Position numbers and translations under genes: made by a program. A stretch of 64,000 nt of DNA from Candidatus Villigracilis vicinus. Its GTDB lineage: Bacteria; Chloroflexota; Anaerolineae; Anaerolineales; Villigracilaceae. The notes beneath the pieces are model-generated. The model did no database searches. It was not told where the DNA came from and saw only the letters and a list, made by a program, of their open reading frames with translations. Location: NCBI GenBank assembly GCA_016721315.1, contig JADKIL010000007.1:124001-188000 (forward strand), read 5' to 3'. Of the stretch, positions 16,236-25,144 are shown piece by piece; the first letter of the stretch is position 1; every line of letters starts with the position of its first letter.

Positions 16236-16916
16236 TCAAACGACAAACTTGTATCCAACACCAGTGACTGTTTCGATCTTCACACTGCCGCCTTCCAGCT
16301 TTTTGCGAAGGTGGGCAATATGTACATCCACAGTGCGGGTCTGTCCATAGTAATCAAAACCCCAGGCGATCTGCAACAATTGCTCGCGGGTGAATACGCG
16401 CCCGGGTTGCTCTGCCAGCGTGAACAAAAGGTCAAATTCCTGGGCACGTAAGTCGAGGGTCCGTTCAGCGAGGCGGACTTCCCTCGAAACAGGGTCGACC
16501 ATCAGGTCACCGCGATGCAGCGGACTGGTATCTGTCGTCTTTTTGGGTTCGCTCCGGCGCAAGATCGCCTTGACACGCGCTGTCAATTCGCGGGGGTTGA
16601 ACGGCTTGGTCAGGTAATCGTCCGCGCCAAGTTCAAGCCCGAGAATCTTATCGATATCCTCATCACGTGCAGTGAGCATGATGATGGGAACTTGATCGCC
16701 AGCCGATCGCAGCCTGCGGCAAACGTCAAAACCATCCAGCTTGGGCAGCATCACATCCAACACAAGCAAAGCAGGCTTATGTTGTGCAACTGCCTCCAGA
16801 GCAGATTCGCCATCGTCAGCTTCGTGAACACGATAGCCTTCGCGCTCCAGATACATTCGTGCAAGTTGGGTGATGGAAGGCTCGTCATCTACGAGCAGGA
16901 TCAATTCAGAAGGCAT
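16236..16916 (-). CDS. OmpR-family response regulator
   Basis: A 226-aa winged-helix response regulator. Receiver domain residues 1-115 with the acidic pair D10-D11, phosphoacceptor D54 in V-L-D-V-M-L-P, T82 in M-L-T-A-R-D-E and K104 in L-T-K-P-F. The OmpR/PhoB DNA-binding wing is residues 130-226 (E-F-D-L-L-F-T-L, V-D-V-H-I-A-H-L-R-K-K-L, G-V-G-Y-K-F). It pairs with the histidine kinase downstream. The RidA gene ends 3 nt upstream of its ATG, so the three may be one transcript. Confidence 0.93.
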   Translation of the reverse strand: MPSELILLVDDEPSITQLARMYLEREGYRVHEADDGESALEAVAQHKPALLVLDVMLPKLDGFDVCRRLRSAGDQVPIIMLTARDEDIDKILGLELGADDYLTKPFNPRELTARVKAILRRSEPKKTTDTSPLHRGDLMVDPVSREVRLAERTLDLRAQEFDLLFTLAEQPGRVFTREQLLQIAWGFDYYGQTRTVDVHIAHLRKKLEGGSVKIETVTGVGYKFVV

Positions 16917-16919
16917 GAG

Positions 16920-17300
16920 TTACGCCAGAGCAACACACTCGATCTCAACCAGCGCGCCTTTGGGCAACCCTGCCGCTGCAATGGTCGTCCGCGCGGGCGG
17001 ATTTTCATTGAATGCTTCGGCATAAATGGAATTCATCTTCGCAAAATCATTCATGTCTTTGAGAAAAACGGTGGTCTTTACCACCTTGCTTATATTGGAA
17101 CCAGCGGCTTCCAAAACATTGGTCAGGTTGGCAAGCACCTGCCGGGTCTGCTCTTCAATGCCGCCGGAGACAAGTTCCATGGTTGCGGGGTCGAGACCCA
17201 CCTGTCCGGCTGTGTACACCAGGGTGCCAATATGAATGGCTTGCGAATAGGGTCCGATTGCCTTGGGTGCCTTATCAGTATAAATAACACGCTTGTTCAT
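16920..17300 (-). CDS. RidA family enamine/imine deaminase
   Basis: A 126-aa RidA (YjgF/YER057c/UK114) protein, full length. The subfamily marks are A-I-G-P-Y-S-Q-A-I near residue 14, G-Q-V-G-L-D-P, and R104 in P-A-R-T-T-I, the arginine that binds the carboxylate of the imine substrate; G-L-P-K-G-A-L-V-E-I-E closes the domain. RidA hydrolyses reactive 2-aminoacrylate-type intermediates produced by PLP enzymes. GAGGAAATC precedes the ATG. Confidence 0.93.
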   Translation of the reverse strand: MNKRVIYTDKAPKAIGPYSQAIHIGTLVYTAGQVGLDPATMELVSGGIEEQTRQVLANLTNVLEAAGSNISKVVKTTVFLKDMNDFAKMNSIYAEAFNENPPARTTIAAAGLPKGALVEIECVALA

Positions 17301-17390
17301 GATTTCCTCGTTTCAAATGAATGGATGTAATCGTTGTATTTTAATACAGAATATCTCAATACCTGCGAGGAAACCGGGGCGATATATATT

Positions 17391-17423
17391 GGCACTTGCA
17401 GAGGTTGATCCCCTACAAGTGCC
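17391..17423 (-). terminator. Hairpin downstream of the secreted helical protein gene
   Basis: GGCACTTG (17391-17398) pairs with CAAGTGCC (17416-17423), with a G-rich/C-rich inner segment that can extend the stem. It lies 23 nt past the stop at 17446. The T-run is weak, so terminator function is likely but not sure. Confidence 0.5.
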
Positions 17424-17445
17424 TGAAATTATAAAAAGCTGAAAA

Positions 17446-17970
17446 TCAATCGTCTTTTGACTGCTCCGGCTTATTCGCATCACGGAAGGCTTTTATAGCT
17501 TCACTCAATGCCTTAAACGAGCCACCCATCGCATCCTTGACTACCTTCATCTGCGTGCGAACTTCCTTTAGGGTGGCTTGCGCCTGTTGTGCATCGGTGA
17601 CCTTGCCATCCGCATCGAAACCGGCATGGGTGTTGATAGTACTTCCGATCGCATCGTATTGCGGCTTGGCAGCCAGCAGGGCAGTTTCATAGGCGTCCAA
17701 TGCCGATTGTAAATTTGAAACATCCTTGCCGCTATCAGCAGCCTTATCGATCATGGATTGGAACTTGGCAATATGAGCCTCGGGGTCTGCAAACGCTTTG
17801 CCGGTACGGTCATACACTTTTAGCAAACGCGCCCAAGCCTCTTCCAGTTTTTCATTCGCAACAACCGGCGGGTTCTCATCCGCAGCAAACGCGCTGGTGG
17901 CAGGCAAAGCGGCAAAAGTGAGAGCAACGGCAAGCAACGCCATCATGATCTTTGAAATTGTATTTTTCAT
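17446..17970 (-). CDS. Secreted helical protein of unknown function
   Basis: A 174-aa protein I do not recognise. It has a clear Sec signal peptide (K at positions 2 and 7, hydrophobic core 9-27, likely cleavage after S-A-F-A near residue 29) and an otherwise all-helical, Lys/Ala/Gln/Glu-rich mature part with possible coiled-coil character, ending in a charged tail. No cysteine, no TM after the signal. AGGAGG is strong and well placed. Terminator-like hairpins stand on both sides, so it is probably a single-gene transcript. Confidence 0.75.
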   Translation of the reverse strand: MKNTISKIMMALLAVALTFAALPATSAFAADENPPVVANEKLEEAWARLLKVYDRTGKAFADPEAHIAKFQSMIDKAADSGKDVSNLQSALDAYETALLAAKPQYDAIGSTINTHAGFDADGKVTDAQQAQATLKEVRTQMKVVKDAMGGSFKALSEAIKAFRDANKPEQSKDD

Positions 17971-18067
17971 CGTAAGCCTCCTTTTAGGTTACGCTGAGAT
18001 TTTAGGGCGTGGGAGTTAGAACAGTATGGCGTGGTTGTAAAAAAGTTGTAAATTCGACAAAATAAAA

Positions 18068-18106
18068 GGCACAGATAAACACGTAAAGATAGCGTTTATC
18101 TGTGCC
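18068..18106 (-). terminator. Rho-independent terminator after capA-type gene
   Basis: A 13-bp perfect stem, GGCACAGATAAAC (18068-18080) with GTTTATCTGTGCC (18094-18106). On the minus strand the stem is followed by TTTTATTTTG, so it terminates transcription of the CapA-type gene whose stop is at 18138. Confidence 0.85.
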
Positions 18107-18137
18107 TACGAGACTCTTATATCCGGGCTGATTGGAA

Positions 18138-19805
18138 CTAGGGTTTAGGCAATGCGATCGGTGTCAAGGTCACGGTCGGTTCAGGAATGGGAGTCGCTAA
18201 CAACTCCGTCCAACCGCTATATGAAAAATATTCCGAGAGGAACTGCGTGCGCTCACGCTCATTCATCGGGCGCGGACGGGAGAAATCTTCCAACATGGCA
18301 GTCAATAATTCCACGCCAAGGTATTTACCGTCGTAAAAAACATGCCGATCAATAAATTCGCGGCGGGTTTCATCGATCACTGAGCCATCGGATAATTCAT
18401 ACGTCATCTGGTCAAAGAATAGATTCCCCAGACCAAAATGAATGAAGGCGTCTCCACGGAATTCCATAAGGTGTGCGTGATGGGCCTGACTGCCGCTCAC
18501 AATGGTGGAGCCTGCATCTGCCACAGCATGAAAGCCCTCTTCGTGCTGATAGCATGGACCGTAGTGATAGCACTCTTCATGTTGAAAAGTGAAGATAACC
18601 ATATAGCCTTGCGCCTTCACATCTTGAACCTGTTTCGTGAAGAACTCATAATCGCAATTCGCCGCACCTGGGCGGATGTCCGTAGCCTTTACGAAAGTAT
18701 AGGAAACTTTTCCGTTACAACCCATGAACGCGATCTTGTTGCCGTTCACTTCCAGTAAAACTGGCTTGCGAGCTTCTGTTTCGTTCGCACCGCCACCGTA
18801 ATAGGGGATTTTATTATCTGAATATGTCTTCAACGTATCAAGCATCGCTTGTGCACCGCGGTCGGCGAAATGATCACCGGTTAACTCCACAATGTCGGTA
18901 CCGACATATTGAAGCAATTCAAAATACTTTGGGTCACTACAAAGGATGAAGTTCTTATATCCGGGTGTCGGGTAGGGGCAACTTGGATCAAATGCCACTT
19001 CGTTGCTGATATGCAGGATATCGGCATCATGCAGCCAGGTATAGACCAACTCACCTGGGCGTGTGACGCCTTTGGTCTCCATGGTGAATGCAGTCGCACG
19101 CACCAACGCGGTCACTCCGGTTAAAACCACTGTGGCGAGCTTCGAAGCATCACGGTTCGATGCAGGCAGCGCGACCGTCGAGTTTGCAATACCAAACGTC
19201 ATTTTCAACGGATACAAGCTTGTATCAAATTCCTTGTGCAGCGGCGACTGCCCATCCACCGTCAACACTTTCCATTTGGGCTGAATCTCCTCGAACGGAA
19301 TGATTGCCGGGCTAAACGGATTTTTCCACGCCTCATCCAATATCTGCCCGGAAGCCACGACTCGCACCGCGCCTGAAGCGGGCTCGCCCCACAGGGCGGT
19401 CAACGCCTGCAAGGTGGATTCTGCCATGAGCAACGGCTGACCAGTTCCGGTTAAGGATGAACCGTCTTTCCAAGCGGCGGTCAGTTCTGCGGACGAGACG
19501 CCATCCATCACAGTTGGAAAAGGCACAACGAGTGCATAGATCCAGAGCGAACCATTGTCGAGGACTTCCAGTTTCTGAGTAGCAAGCTCAGGCGCACCAA
19601 CAATCGGCAGCCCGATCTGTTTTGCGGTTTCGCGAAGAACATCGGGCACCGCAGGGCTCACCCACAGGGCGTCTGCAACAGGTGCTTGTGTAGAAGTTGG
19701 CGGGACAACAGAAGGCTCGACAGGTACGACTACGGGTGTTTCGGTGGCAGTTGTACACGCCGAGAGCAAAAGAGCAATAATGAAGAGAGTTGAAAGTTTT
19801 TTCAT
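18138..19805 (-). CDS. CapA family lipoprotein (metallophosphatase-like)
   Basis: A 555-aa lipoprotein. The signal ends in the lipobox L-L-S-A-C at residue 16, followed by a Thr/Pro/Val-rich linker and an extra N-terminal domain of about 200 residues. The CapA/PgsA domain occupies about 250-520: N-E-V-A-F, L-T-G-D-H-F-A-D-R-G, Q-H-E-E-C, S-G-S-Q-A-H-H-A-H, and F-G-L-G-N-L-F-F-D. CapA proteins are associated with polyglutamate or capsule export; many lone copies, as here, have unknown substrates. Upstream and downstream hairpins mark it as a separate unit. Confidence 0.87.
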   Translation of the reverse strand: MKKLSTLFIIALLLSACTTATETPVVVPVEPSVVPPTSTQAPVADALWVSPAVPDVLRETAKQIGLPIVGAPELATQKLEVLDNGSLWIYALVVPFPTVMDGVSSAELTAAWKDGSSLTGTGQPLLMAESTLQALTALWGEPASGAVRVVASGQILDEAWKNPFSPAIIPFEEIQPKWKVLTVDGQSPLHKEFDTSLYPLKMTFGIANSTVALPASNRDASKLATVVLTGVTALVRATAFTMETKGVTRPGELVYTWLHDADILHISNEVAFDPSCPYPTPGYKNFILCSDPKYFELLQYVGTDIVELTGDHFADRGAQAMLDTLKTYSDNKIPYYGGGANETEARKPVLLEVNGNKIAFMGCNGKVSYTFVKATDIRPGAANCDYEFFTKQVQDVKAQGYMVIFTFQHEECYHYGPCYQHEEGFHAVADAGSTIVSGSQAHHAHLMEFRGDAFIHFGLGNLFFDQMTYELSDGSVIDETRREFIDRHVFYDGKYLGVELLTAMLEDFSRPRPMNERERTQFLSEYFSYSGWTELLATPIPEPTVTLTPIALPKP

Positions 19806-19821
19806 TCGATTTCCAAAACAA

Positions 19822-19850
19822 AAGTACGAAGCGGTGAGCGCCTCGTACTT
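19822..19850 (-). terminator. Terminator after menC-type gene
   Basis: AAGTACGA (19822-19829) pairs with TCGTACTT (19843-19850), with further partial pairing inside. On the minus strand it is followed by TTGTTTTGG. It lies between the stop of the menC-type gene (19882) and the CapA-type start. Confidence 0.7.
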
Positions 19851-19881
19851 ATAAACTTAAAGGCTTAAACGGGCGTGAGCG

Positions 19882-20988
19882 CTAGTTTACTACTACTTTT
19901 GCCCGTGTGTAGGACTTGAGAGCATCCTCATCTACAGTGACACCCAAGCCAGGTCCGGTGGGAACGGTAATAGTGGAATCAGAGTTGAGCACGAAGCGTT
20001 CATGAGTGATGTCGCGGGTGTAATAGCGGTCAGAGGCGGAGACATCACCGGGAAGGATAAAGTTAGGCATGGAAGCCAAAGCGAGGTTCGAGGCGCGACC
20101 AATGCCGGTTTCCAACATACCGCCGCACCAAACGGGCATGTTGCTCTGCTGCGCGATATCATGCGTCATAATACCCTGGCTCAATCCTCCAAGCCTGCCT
20201 GCTTTGATGTTGATGATCTTGCAGGCTTTCATCTCGATGGCGTATCGTGCATGGCGCGGCGAGATGATGCTTTCATCGAGACAGACGGGCGTATTGAACT
20301 TTGCCTGAAATTTGTGATGATCCCAGATATCATCTTCAAACAGCGGCTGTTCGATCAACAGCAAGTTCAGATCATCCAGTGGTTTGAGGCGGTCAGCATC
20401 GTCCATAGAGTAGGCAGAGTTCGCATCCACTTGCAGGCGGATGTTCGGGAATGCCTTGCGAACGGCTTGTGAATCGGCAACGTCCTTGCCGGGTTTGATC
20501 TTGATCTTGACACGGGCATATCCATCATTAACAAAACCGGTGACAGTTTCGACAAGTTTTTCAGGCGTGGCTTGAATGCCTACAGAGACGCCCACTTCCA
20601 CCTTATCACGCACACCGCCAAATAACTGCTTGAGTGATTTGCCTTCACGCTTGCCGATCAGGTCCCAGAGCGCCATTTCCACGCCTGCCTTGGCAAGGTG
20701 ATGCCCACGGATGCTGACCATGCGTTCTTGAAAATCGAGCGCATCCTTAATATCCTTGCCAAGGATGAGCGGGGTAATGAAATCCTTGAGAATGTGCATG
20801 GCAGTGGTGACTGTTTCATAGTTGTAGCCGGGGTTATCCGAGGCAACACACTCGCCGTAACCGGTCAATCCTTCGGAGCGGATCTCGATGATAACGGCTT
20901 CGCGCTCAACTGCACGCCCAAATGAAGTTTCGAACGGAGCGATGAGCGGCATGGAAATGTTGTAAAACGTGATGGATTCGATTTTCAT
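19882..20988 (-). CDS. menC: o-succinylbenzoate synthase / N-acylamino acid racemase
   Basis: A 368-aa enolase-superfamily enzyme of the MenC/NAAAR group. Visible active site: K161-I-K163 (second lysine is the base), metal ligands D188 (V-D-A-N), E213 (I-E-Q-P) and D238 (D-E-S), and the opposite-face lysine K262 (I-N-I-K-A-G-R). The C-terminal W-C-G-G-M-L-E-T-G-I-G-R-A is characteristic of this subgroup. OSBS makes o-succinylbenzoate in menaquinone synthesis; some relatives racemise N-acylamino acids and both can coexist. No other men gene is in the window. I chose ATG 20988, with TTAGGAG just upstream, instead of a longer frame running through the upstream hairpin. Confidence 0.85.
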   Translation of the reverse strand: MKIESITFYNISMPLIAPFETSFGRAVEREAVIIEIRSEGLTGYGECVASDNPGYNYETVTTAMHILKDFITPLILGKDIKDALDFQERMVSIRGHHLAKAGVEMALWDLIGKREGKSLKQLFGGVRDKVEVGVSVGIQATPEKLVETVTGFVNDGYARVKIKIKPGKDVADSQAVRKAFPNIRLQVDANSAYSMDDADRLKPLDDLNLLLIEQPLFEDDIWDHHKFQAKFNTPVCLDESIISPRHARYAIEMKACKIINIKAGRLGGLSQGIMTHDIAQQSNMPVWCGGMLETGIGRASNLALASMPNFILPGDVSASDRYYTRDITHERFVLNSDSTITVPTGPGLGVTVDEDALKSYTRAKVVVN

Positions 20989-21004
20989 GGGATCTCCTAA
21001 TAAT

Positions 21005-21037
21005 AGACCCGAAGGGTCTTGAAAACCTTTCGGGTCT
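21005..21037 (-). terminator. Intercistronic hairpin between zinc-ribbon and menC genes
   Basis: AGACCCGAAGGG (21005-21016) pairs with CCTTTCGGGTCT (21026-21037), one G-T mismatch. It lies 3' of the zinc-ribbon gene and just before the menC Shine-Dalgarno. On the minus strand a TTATTA stretch follows, so partial termination is plausible. Confidence 0.6.
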
Positions 21038-21043
21038 GAGTCT

Positions 21044-21559
21044 TTAGTTGGGGTTGCCTTGTTCATCAGTGACCTTGATGCCGCGCAAGGCATCGTCGAT
21101 ACTGGTGGCTTCGAGGCGCACGCCGGGCGCGGGGGTCCCGCAATACGGGCAGATATTCCAGGGCAATTCCATCAACTTCGAGCAATTGTGGCAGGTCTTC
21201 TTTAGTTTGGTATGGCAGTTCGGGCAGATCTGCCAATCTTCCTTGACACGGCGCTCACAACCAGGGCAAAGCGGCAGGTCTTCCAGTGCTTGTAACAAGG
21301 CTTCTTCTTCCAGTGTGCGTTGATATTCCTCTTCCAACGTACGCGGCGGGCGAAGAATGAGATAAACCAGTACACCGGGTAAGTTTAATACCGCCACCAA
21401 CAGCGCAGAGAGCGTCTGAACCAACGGGTCGCGGGCACGGGCGCGGATGTCACGATACGTCCACACCACGAGACTCACCCACAAAGCAACAAGAAACGCA
21501 CCTGCAAAAGCAGTCAGCACAAGGGTGAGATTGGCAATAAAGACGGGATCAAAGGTCAT
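21044..21559 (-). CDS. Membrane-anchored double zinc-ribbon protein
   Basis: A 171-aa protein with two N-terminal TM helices (about 10-34 and 46-68), a short acidic helix, and a double zinc ribbon made from four knuckles: C-P-G-C (about 98), C-P-N-C (112), C-H-N-C (123) and C-P-Y-C (137). Such small TM plus zinc-ribbon proteins are common in Chloroflexota and Actinobacteria and have no defined function. Upstream of menC on the same strand. Confidence 0.8.
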   Translation of the reverse strand: MTFDPVFIANLTLVLTAFAGAFLVALWVSLVVWTYRDIRARARDPLVQTLSALLVAVLNLPGVLVYLILRPPRTLEEEYQRTLEEEALLQALEDLPLCPGCERRVKEDWQICPNCHTKLKKTCHNCSKLMELPWNICPYCGTPAPGVRLEATSIDDALRGIKVTDEQGNPN

Positions 21560-21609
21560 GAGAGCTCCGGAGTGAGTTCATTTTAATGCATAAATACTCG
21601 TCAGGCGAG

Positions 21610-22917
21610 CTACGGTGTCGCAAATTCAAAACGCCATTCGCTGCCATTTTGAATTTGTTTTGAGGTAACGCCCATCACTTGATAGAAGGTCTGCCCGGGA
21701 CGCATATAAATGGGAATGCCATCCAACGTAGTAAGTAAAATGGGTTGGTCAATGGCAGTGCGATTCCAACGCGCAGGGATAGCAACCCCGTCTCGAAAGA
21801 CATAAGCATCGCCAAAATCGATCAGAGAAGGATTGTAAACCTCATCTTCAGCTTGATTCTGGTTGGTAAAAATATAAGGCACAAGCAAAACAACTACATT
21901 TTCAGCAGTGACAGGCTGCTTGGTGTAATCATCTGTGAGTGGTTCGTAAACTTCCACTTTGCGAGGCGGAACCAGGTCTTTAGATTCCTGATAGCGGACA
22001 TAAACCCGGTTGACAGGATCATATTCCCAGTAATTGTAGTTATAGACTGAATAAAAGCTATAAATACGTGTAACGTTTAACAGGCTTTGCGGGATCGCCT
22101 CCGAAAAGAAACCGCCGCTGATGGTCTGCGGGGAGTTGTCAAGTCCTTTTTTGTTGACACAGGCTTCCCATTTGGTTGGGTTGAAGAATACATTGTTATA
22201 CGATTCGCGTTTGTAATGCCCAATGAAATACGGTGGGCAATTTCCGATCCCCACTGAGATGAGCAACGAACTGATATCCAATGTATTGAAATATCCCATT
22301 TCGCGCGGGTCGGCTCCTTTGAACATCAAAAATGAGTGATACATGCGGGCGATGTTTTCATCGAAATATCGTCCTGAACGAACAGGTCCAACCCGTTCGC
22401 TGACATAATCATTGCTATGAAAAACAGCGATAAAGCGGGTATCCCCCCATTCGATATAGTATTCATACACCACATCGGCAAGGGTCAACGAAGATTGCGG
22501 GCGGACATAATCAGGCGAGTTCGCCACTTTGATGGCAAGCGGTCTACGTTGCAGGAAGGCAGGATCGGTCACAGGCAGACCCGTCAATGGATTATAGAGC
22601 GTTACTCCGTTCGCATCGACGAGAGGAGCGGCGTCAACAGGCACAGAAATATCCTGAGAGTTAATCAACTTGGTTGGATAAGGCGTAAAAGTTGCAGCCA
22701 CCTGAGGTGTGCTCAAAGCAAGGTAAGGATCAGGAGAAGCCACAGCTTGCGGTTGAAACGGCGTCGGGGTTGAAAAATATTGAGATTGAAGTGGAACAGT
22801 TGTCGGGTCTGGGGTGGAAGCGGGGGCTGCAGGAGCAGCACATGAAACGGCGAGGAAGAAAGTGAAAAAGTAAAAGGAGATTCCGTGCCGATGAAGTTGG
22901 TGGTTTTTATCCATCAT
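21610..22917 (-). CDS. DUF3048 lipoprotein (YerB-like)
   Basis: A 435-aa lipoprotein with a two-part DUF3048 region. The N-terminal hydrophobic segment ends in the lipobox A-V-S-C, then a Pro/Thr/Ala-rich linker to about residue 75. The DUF3048 N-domain begins with N-P-L-T-G-L-P-V and contains R-P-L-A-I-K-V-x-N and R-F-I-A-V-F-H; the C-domain holds W-E-Y-D-P-V-N-R-V-Y-V-R-Y and Y-M-R-P-G-Q-T-F-Y-Q-V. Function of the family is unknown; it is extracytoplasmic. I chose ATG 22917 because the lipoprotein signal starts there; the longer frame to 23025 would overlap the divergent gene. Divergent from the complex-I-like operon. Confidence 0.82.
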   Translation of the reverse strand: MMDKNHQLHRHGISFYFFTFFLAVSCAAPAAPASTPDPTTVPLQSQYFSTPTPFQPQAVASPDPYLALSTPQVAATFTPYPTKLINSQDISVPVDAAPLVDANGVTLYNPLTGLPVTDPAFLQRRPLAIKVANSPDYVRPQSSLTLADVVYEYYIEWGDTRFIAVFHSNDYVSERVGPVRSGRYFDENIARMYHSFLMFKGADPREMGYFNTLDISSLLISVGIGNCPPYFIGHYKRESYNNVFFNPTKWEACVNKKGLDNSPQTISGGFFSEAIPQSLLNVTRIYSFYSVYNYNYWEYDPVNRVYVRYQESKDLVPPRKVEVYEPLTDDYTKQPVTAENVVVLLVPYIFTNQNQAEDEVYNPSLIDFGDAYVFRDGVAIPARWNRTAIDQPILLTTLDGIPIYMRPGQTFYQVMGVTSKQIQNGSEWRFEFATP

Positions 22918-22987
22918 GGCAGGGATTGTACCAAACACACGATGCTGAGGCACGTCAGTAATAATACTGATACAATTATGATCTCCC

Positions 22988-24529
22988 ATGTTGATCTTGG
23001 TTACCTGTCTTTTGCTTTTTATCACGGCTCTGGTGCTGATAATTTTGCGTGCAACCCAACCAAACGCACGCTACGCCTGGCTTGTGGCTTTCAGCGGCGC
23101 GGTCGCTGCTTTTATCAGTGTTTTTTTCTGGCTGCTGCAAATGCCATTCCAGTTAGATCTGCCCGCCTGGCAGCCGAAAAGTTTATTCACCACATCTGTA
23201 TTGTTCAGTGCAGATGGAATTTCCTGGGCGCTTGCACTAAGTGTTACTGCGTTAACTGTAGCGATCATGGCAACTTCTGTCACTCGCCCGGTCTTTACGA
23301 ACTCACTCTCGTGGGCAGGTATTCTCACCTTGACTGGCACAGGTATATTAGCGGTAACCGCCAATAATCTGCTAACCTTGTTATTAATGTGGGCATTCCT
23401 TGACCTGACAGAATTGTTCTCTCAAATCAGTTCAGTGAATGCAAAGAGTAGCGAGCGGGTTGTGATCTCCTTTGCAACGCGCATGCTGGGGCTTGAACTT
23501 TTGTTATGGTCTGCCATTGAAAGTTTCGCAAATGGCAGTGCCTTCTCGTTTCAATCCATGCCCTCCAATGCTGGAATTTACCTGGTCATCGCTGCCGGGC
23601 TGCGCCTTGGTGTATTACCGCTACACCTGCCTTATGCGCCTGATTCAAACCTAAGGCGCGGGCTTGGCACTGCACTGCGTCTGATCGGTGCCATATCCAC
23701 TCTAAGTGTATTGGGGCGGGTACAAATCGCCCAAACCGGCGTCACCTCCATTTTGATGATCCTAACATCGGTCGCCGGCATCTATGGCGGTTGGATGTGG
23801 CTGCGCGCGCCCGAAGAACTAAACGGCAGACCCTATTGGATGATCGGCATTGCCTCACTGGCAGTGCTTTCCGCCGCAAGCGGGAATCCCATTGGTACAG
23901 TTGCTTGGGGATGCGCCATGATCCTCGTAGGCGGGGCACTCTTTCTCACTTCCATTCAGGATCATCGTTTGAACCGCGCCTTACTAATTGGAGTGTGGAG
24001 TCTTTCCACGTTGCCTTTCTCATTAACCGGCGGAGCCTGGCTGGGGAGACTGGGTTTTGTCACTCCATTCGCTATAGCAACACAAGCCTTGTTAATGGCG
24101 GGGTTGGTGCGGCATACATTACGCGCAGGCGGCTCTGAAACATGGGATGAGCAACCCGGCTGGGCAAAAACAGTCTACCCGGCAGGCATTATCCTTCTAC
24201 TAGTTACCCAGCTCTTATTAGGTTTCATTGGCTGGGATGGCGCTTTACAAACCGGAAGCTGGCTGCAAGCCCTATTCGCTTCACTCCTGACGATGGGCTT
24301 GGTCTGGGGTGCCAGGCGTTTTCGCATCTTCAATCCGGTTCGCGCCCATTGGGTCACTGCAACAGGCGCAGGTGTGAACAGCTTGTATCAATGGCTCTGG
24401 TCCTTATATCGCGGTTTGGCAAGGCTGGCACAAACCATCAATATCTCACTAGAAGGTGAGGGCGGTGTGATGTGGACACTGCTCTTCCTAATCCTTTTTA
24501 TCTCGATCATCGTCGAGGGGATTCGCTAA
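22988..24529 (+). CDS. Complex-I-like antiporter subunit (NuoL/NuoM family, divergent)
   Basis: A 513-aa polytopic protein with about 14 hydrophobic helices, of the proton-conducting NuoL/M/N-Mrp family. The Proton_antipo_M region spans about residues 120-380. Where the family has W-E-L in TM5 this copy has W-A-F-L-D-L-T-E, and the TM7 A-K-S-A-Q-x-P lysine is replaced by R in A-G-L-R-L-G-V-L-P-L-H-L-P. The C-terminus has L-E-G-E-G-G before a last helix, as in many Nuo/Mrp large subunits. First gene of a tight three-gene operon; no hydrophilic NADH or hydrogenase subunit is near. Probably part of a membrane ion-translocating module whose partner is unknown. Confidence 0.75.
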   Translation: MLILVTCLLLFITALVLIILRATQPNARYAWLVAFSGAVAAFISVFFWLLQMPFQLDLPAWQPKSLFTTSVLFSADGISWALALSVTALTVAIMATSVTRPVFTNSLSWAGILTLTGTGILAVTANNLLTLLLMWAFLDLTELFSQISSVNAKSSERVVISFATRMLGLELLLWSAIESFANGSAFSFQSMPSNAGIYLVIAAGLRLGVLPLHLPYAPDSNLRRGLGTALRLIGAISTLSVLGRVQIAQTGVTSILMILTSVAGIYGGWMWLRAPEELNGRPYWMIGIASLAVLSAASGNPIGTVAWGCAMILVGGALFLTSIQDHRLNRALLIGVWSLSTLPFSLTGGAWLGRLGFVTPFAIATQALLMAGLVRHTLRAGGSETWDEQPGWAKTVYPAGIILLLVTQLLLGFIGWDGALQTGSWLQALFASLLTMGLVWGARRFRIFNPVRAHWVTATGAGVNSLYQWLWSLYRGLARLAQTINISLEGEGGVMWTLLFLILFISIIVEGIR

Positions 24530-25144
24530 ATGATTGTAGAAATCGTTTCATGGGTGGCAGTCGGGCTATCTGTTCTAACCACTGCCACAATTCTAATCAG
24601 TCGTGACTGGCGCGTCAGCTTGGGCTTGCTGGCACTTCAATACCTCACCGTATTCTGGCTGGTCACCCGTCATCTACCATTCGCGATGGGCTCCGTCAAA
24701 TTGATCTCGGGTTGGATGGTCGTTGCGATTCTCGGCATCACCCGCCTCGGTCTTACCGAACTCGAACAAAATGATGAAGATTCATTCTATCTTCGTAGCA
24801 CTGCCTTTCGCATGATATTAATGAGCATTGTCCTAACCGTCGCCATTGGCGCAGCACCACGCATCGAAATCGCCATCCCCGGGCTGGGGTTACCCGTCAT
24901 TGCTGGGGGGTTGATCTTAATCGGCGCAGGTACGGTACATCTTGGCATCACAGGCGATCTTTTACGCGTAGTACTCGGACTTCTAACCCTGCTTTCCGGT
25001 TTCGAGATTTTATATGCTGCTGTTGAAAGTGCGATCCTTGTCACTGGACTTCTGGCTGCGATCAACCTAGGACTGGGCATTCTCGGAGCATATCTACTCA
25101 TGGCGGGCTCCGTTCCCTTGATAACGCCGGAGGATGAACTATGA
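24530..25144 (+). CDS. Membrane protein, NuoK/MrpC-like second half
   Basis: A 204-aa protein with about six hydrophobic helices. The C-terminal half (about 125-195) resembles NuoK/MrpC in having L-G-L-L-T-L-L-S-G-F-E-I-L-Y-A-A-V-E, with the buried glutamate in the second helix. The N-terminal half (three helices and an acidic loop E-L-E-Q-N-D-E-D) is not recognised. It begins directly after the preceding stop codon, and its stop overlaps the next ATG (ATGA), so it is coupled to both large subunits. Assignment is tentative. Confidence 0.55.
   Translation: MIVEIVSWVAVGLSVLTTATILISRDWRVSLGLLALQYLTVFWLVTRHLPFAMGSVKLISGWMVVAILGITRLGLTELEQNDEDSFYLRSTAFRMILMSIVLTVAIGAAPRIEIAIPGLGLPVIAGGLILIGAGTVHLGITGDLLRVVLGLLTLLSGFEILYAAVESAILVTGLLAAINLGLGILGAYLLMAGSVPLITPEDEL

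Noticed and set aside
16515..17330. 271-codon plus-strand frame across response regulator and RidA genes
   Set aside because: Antisense to two clear families and without recognisable motifs.
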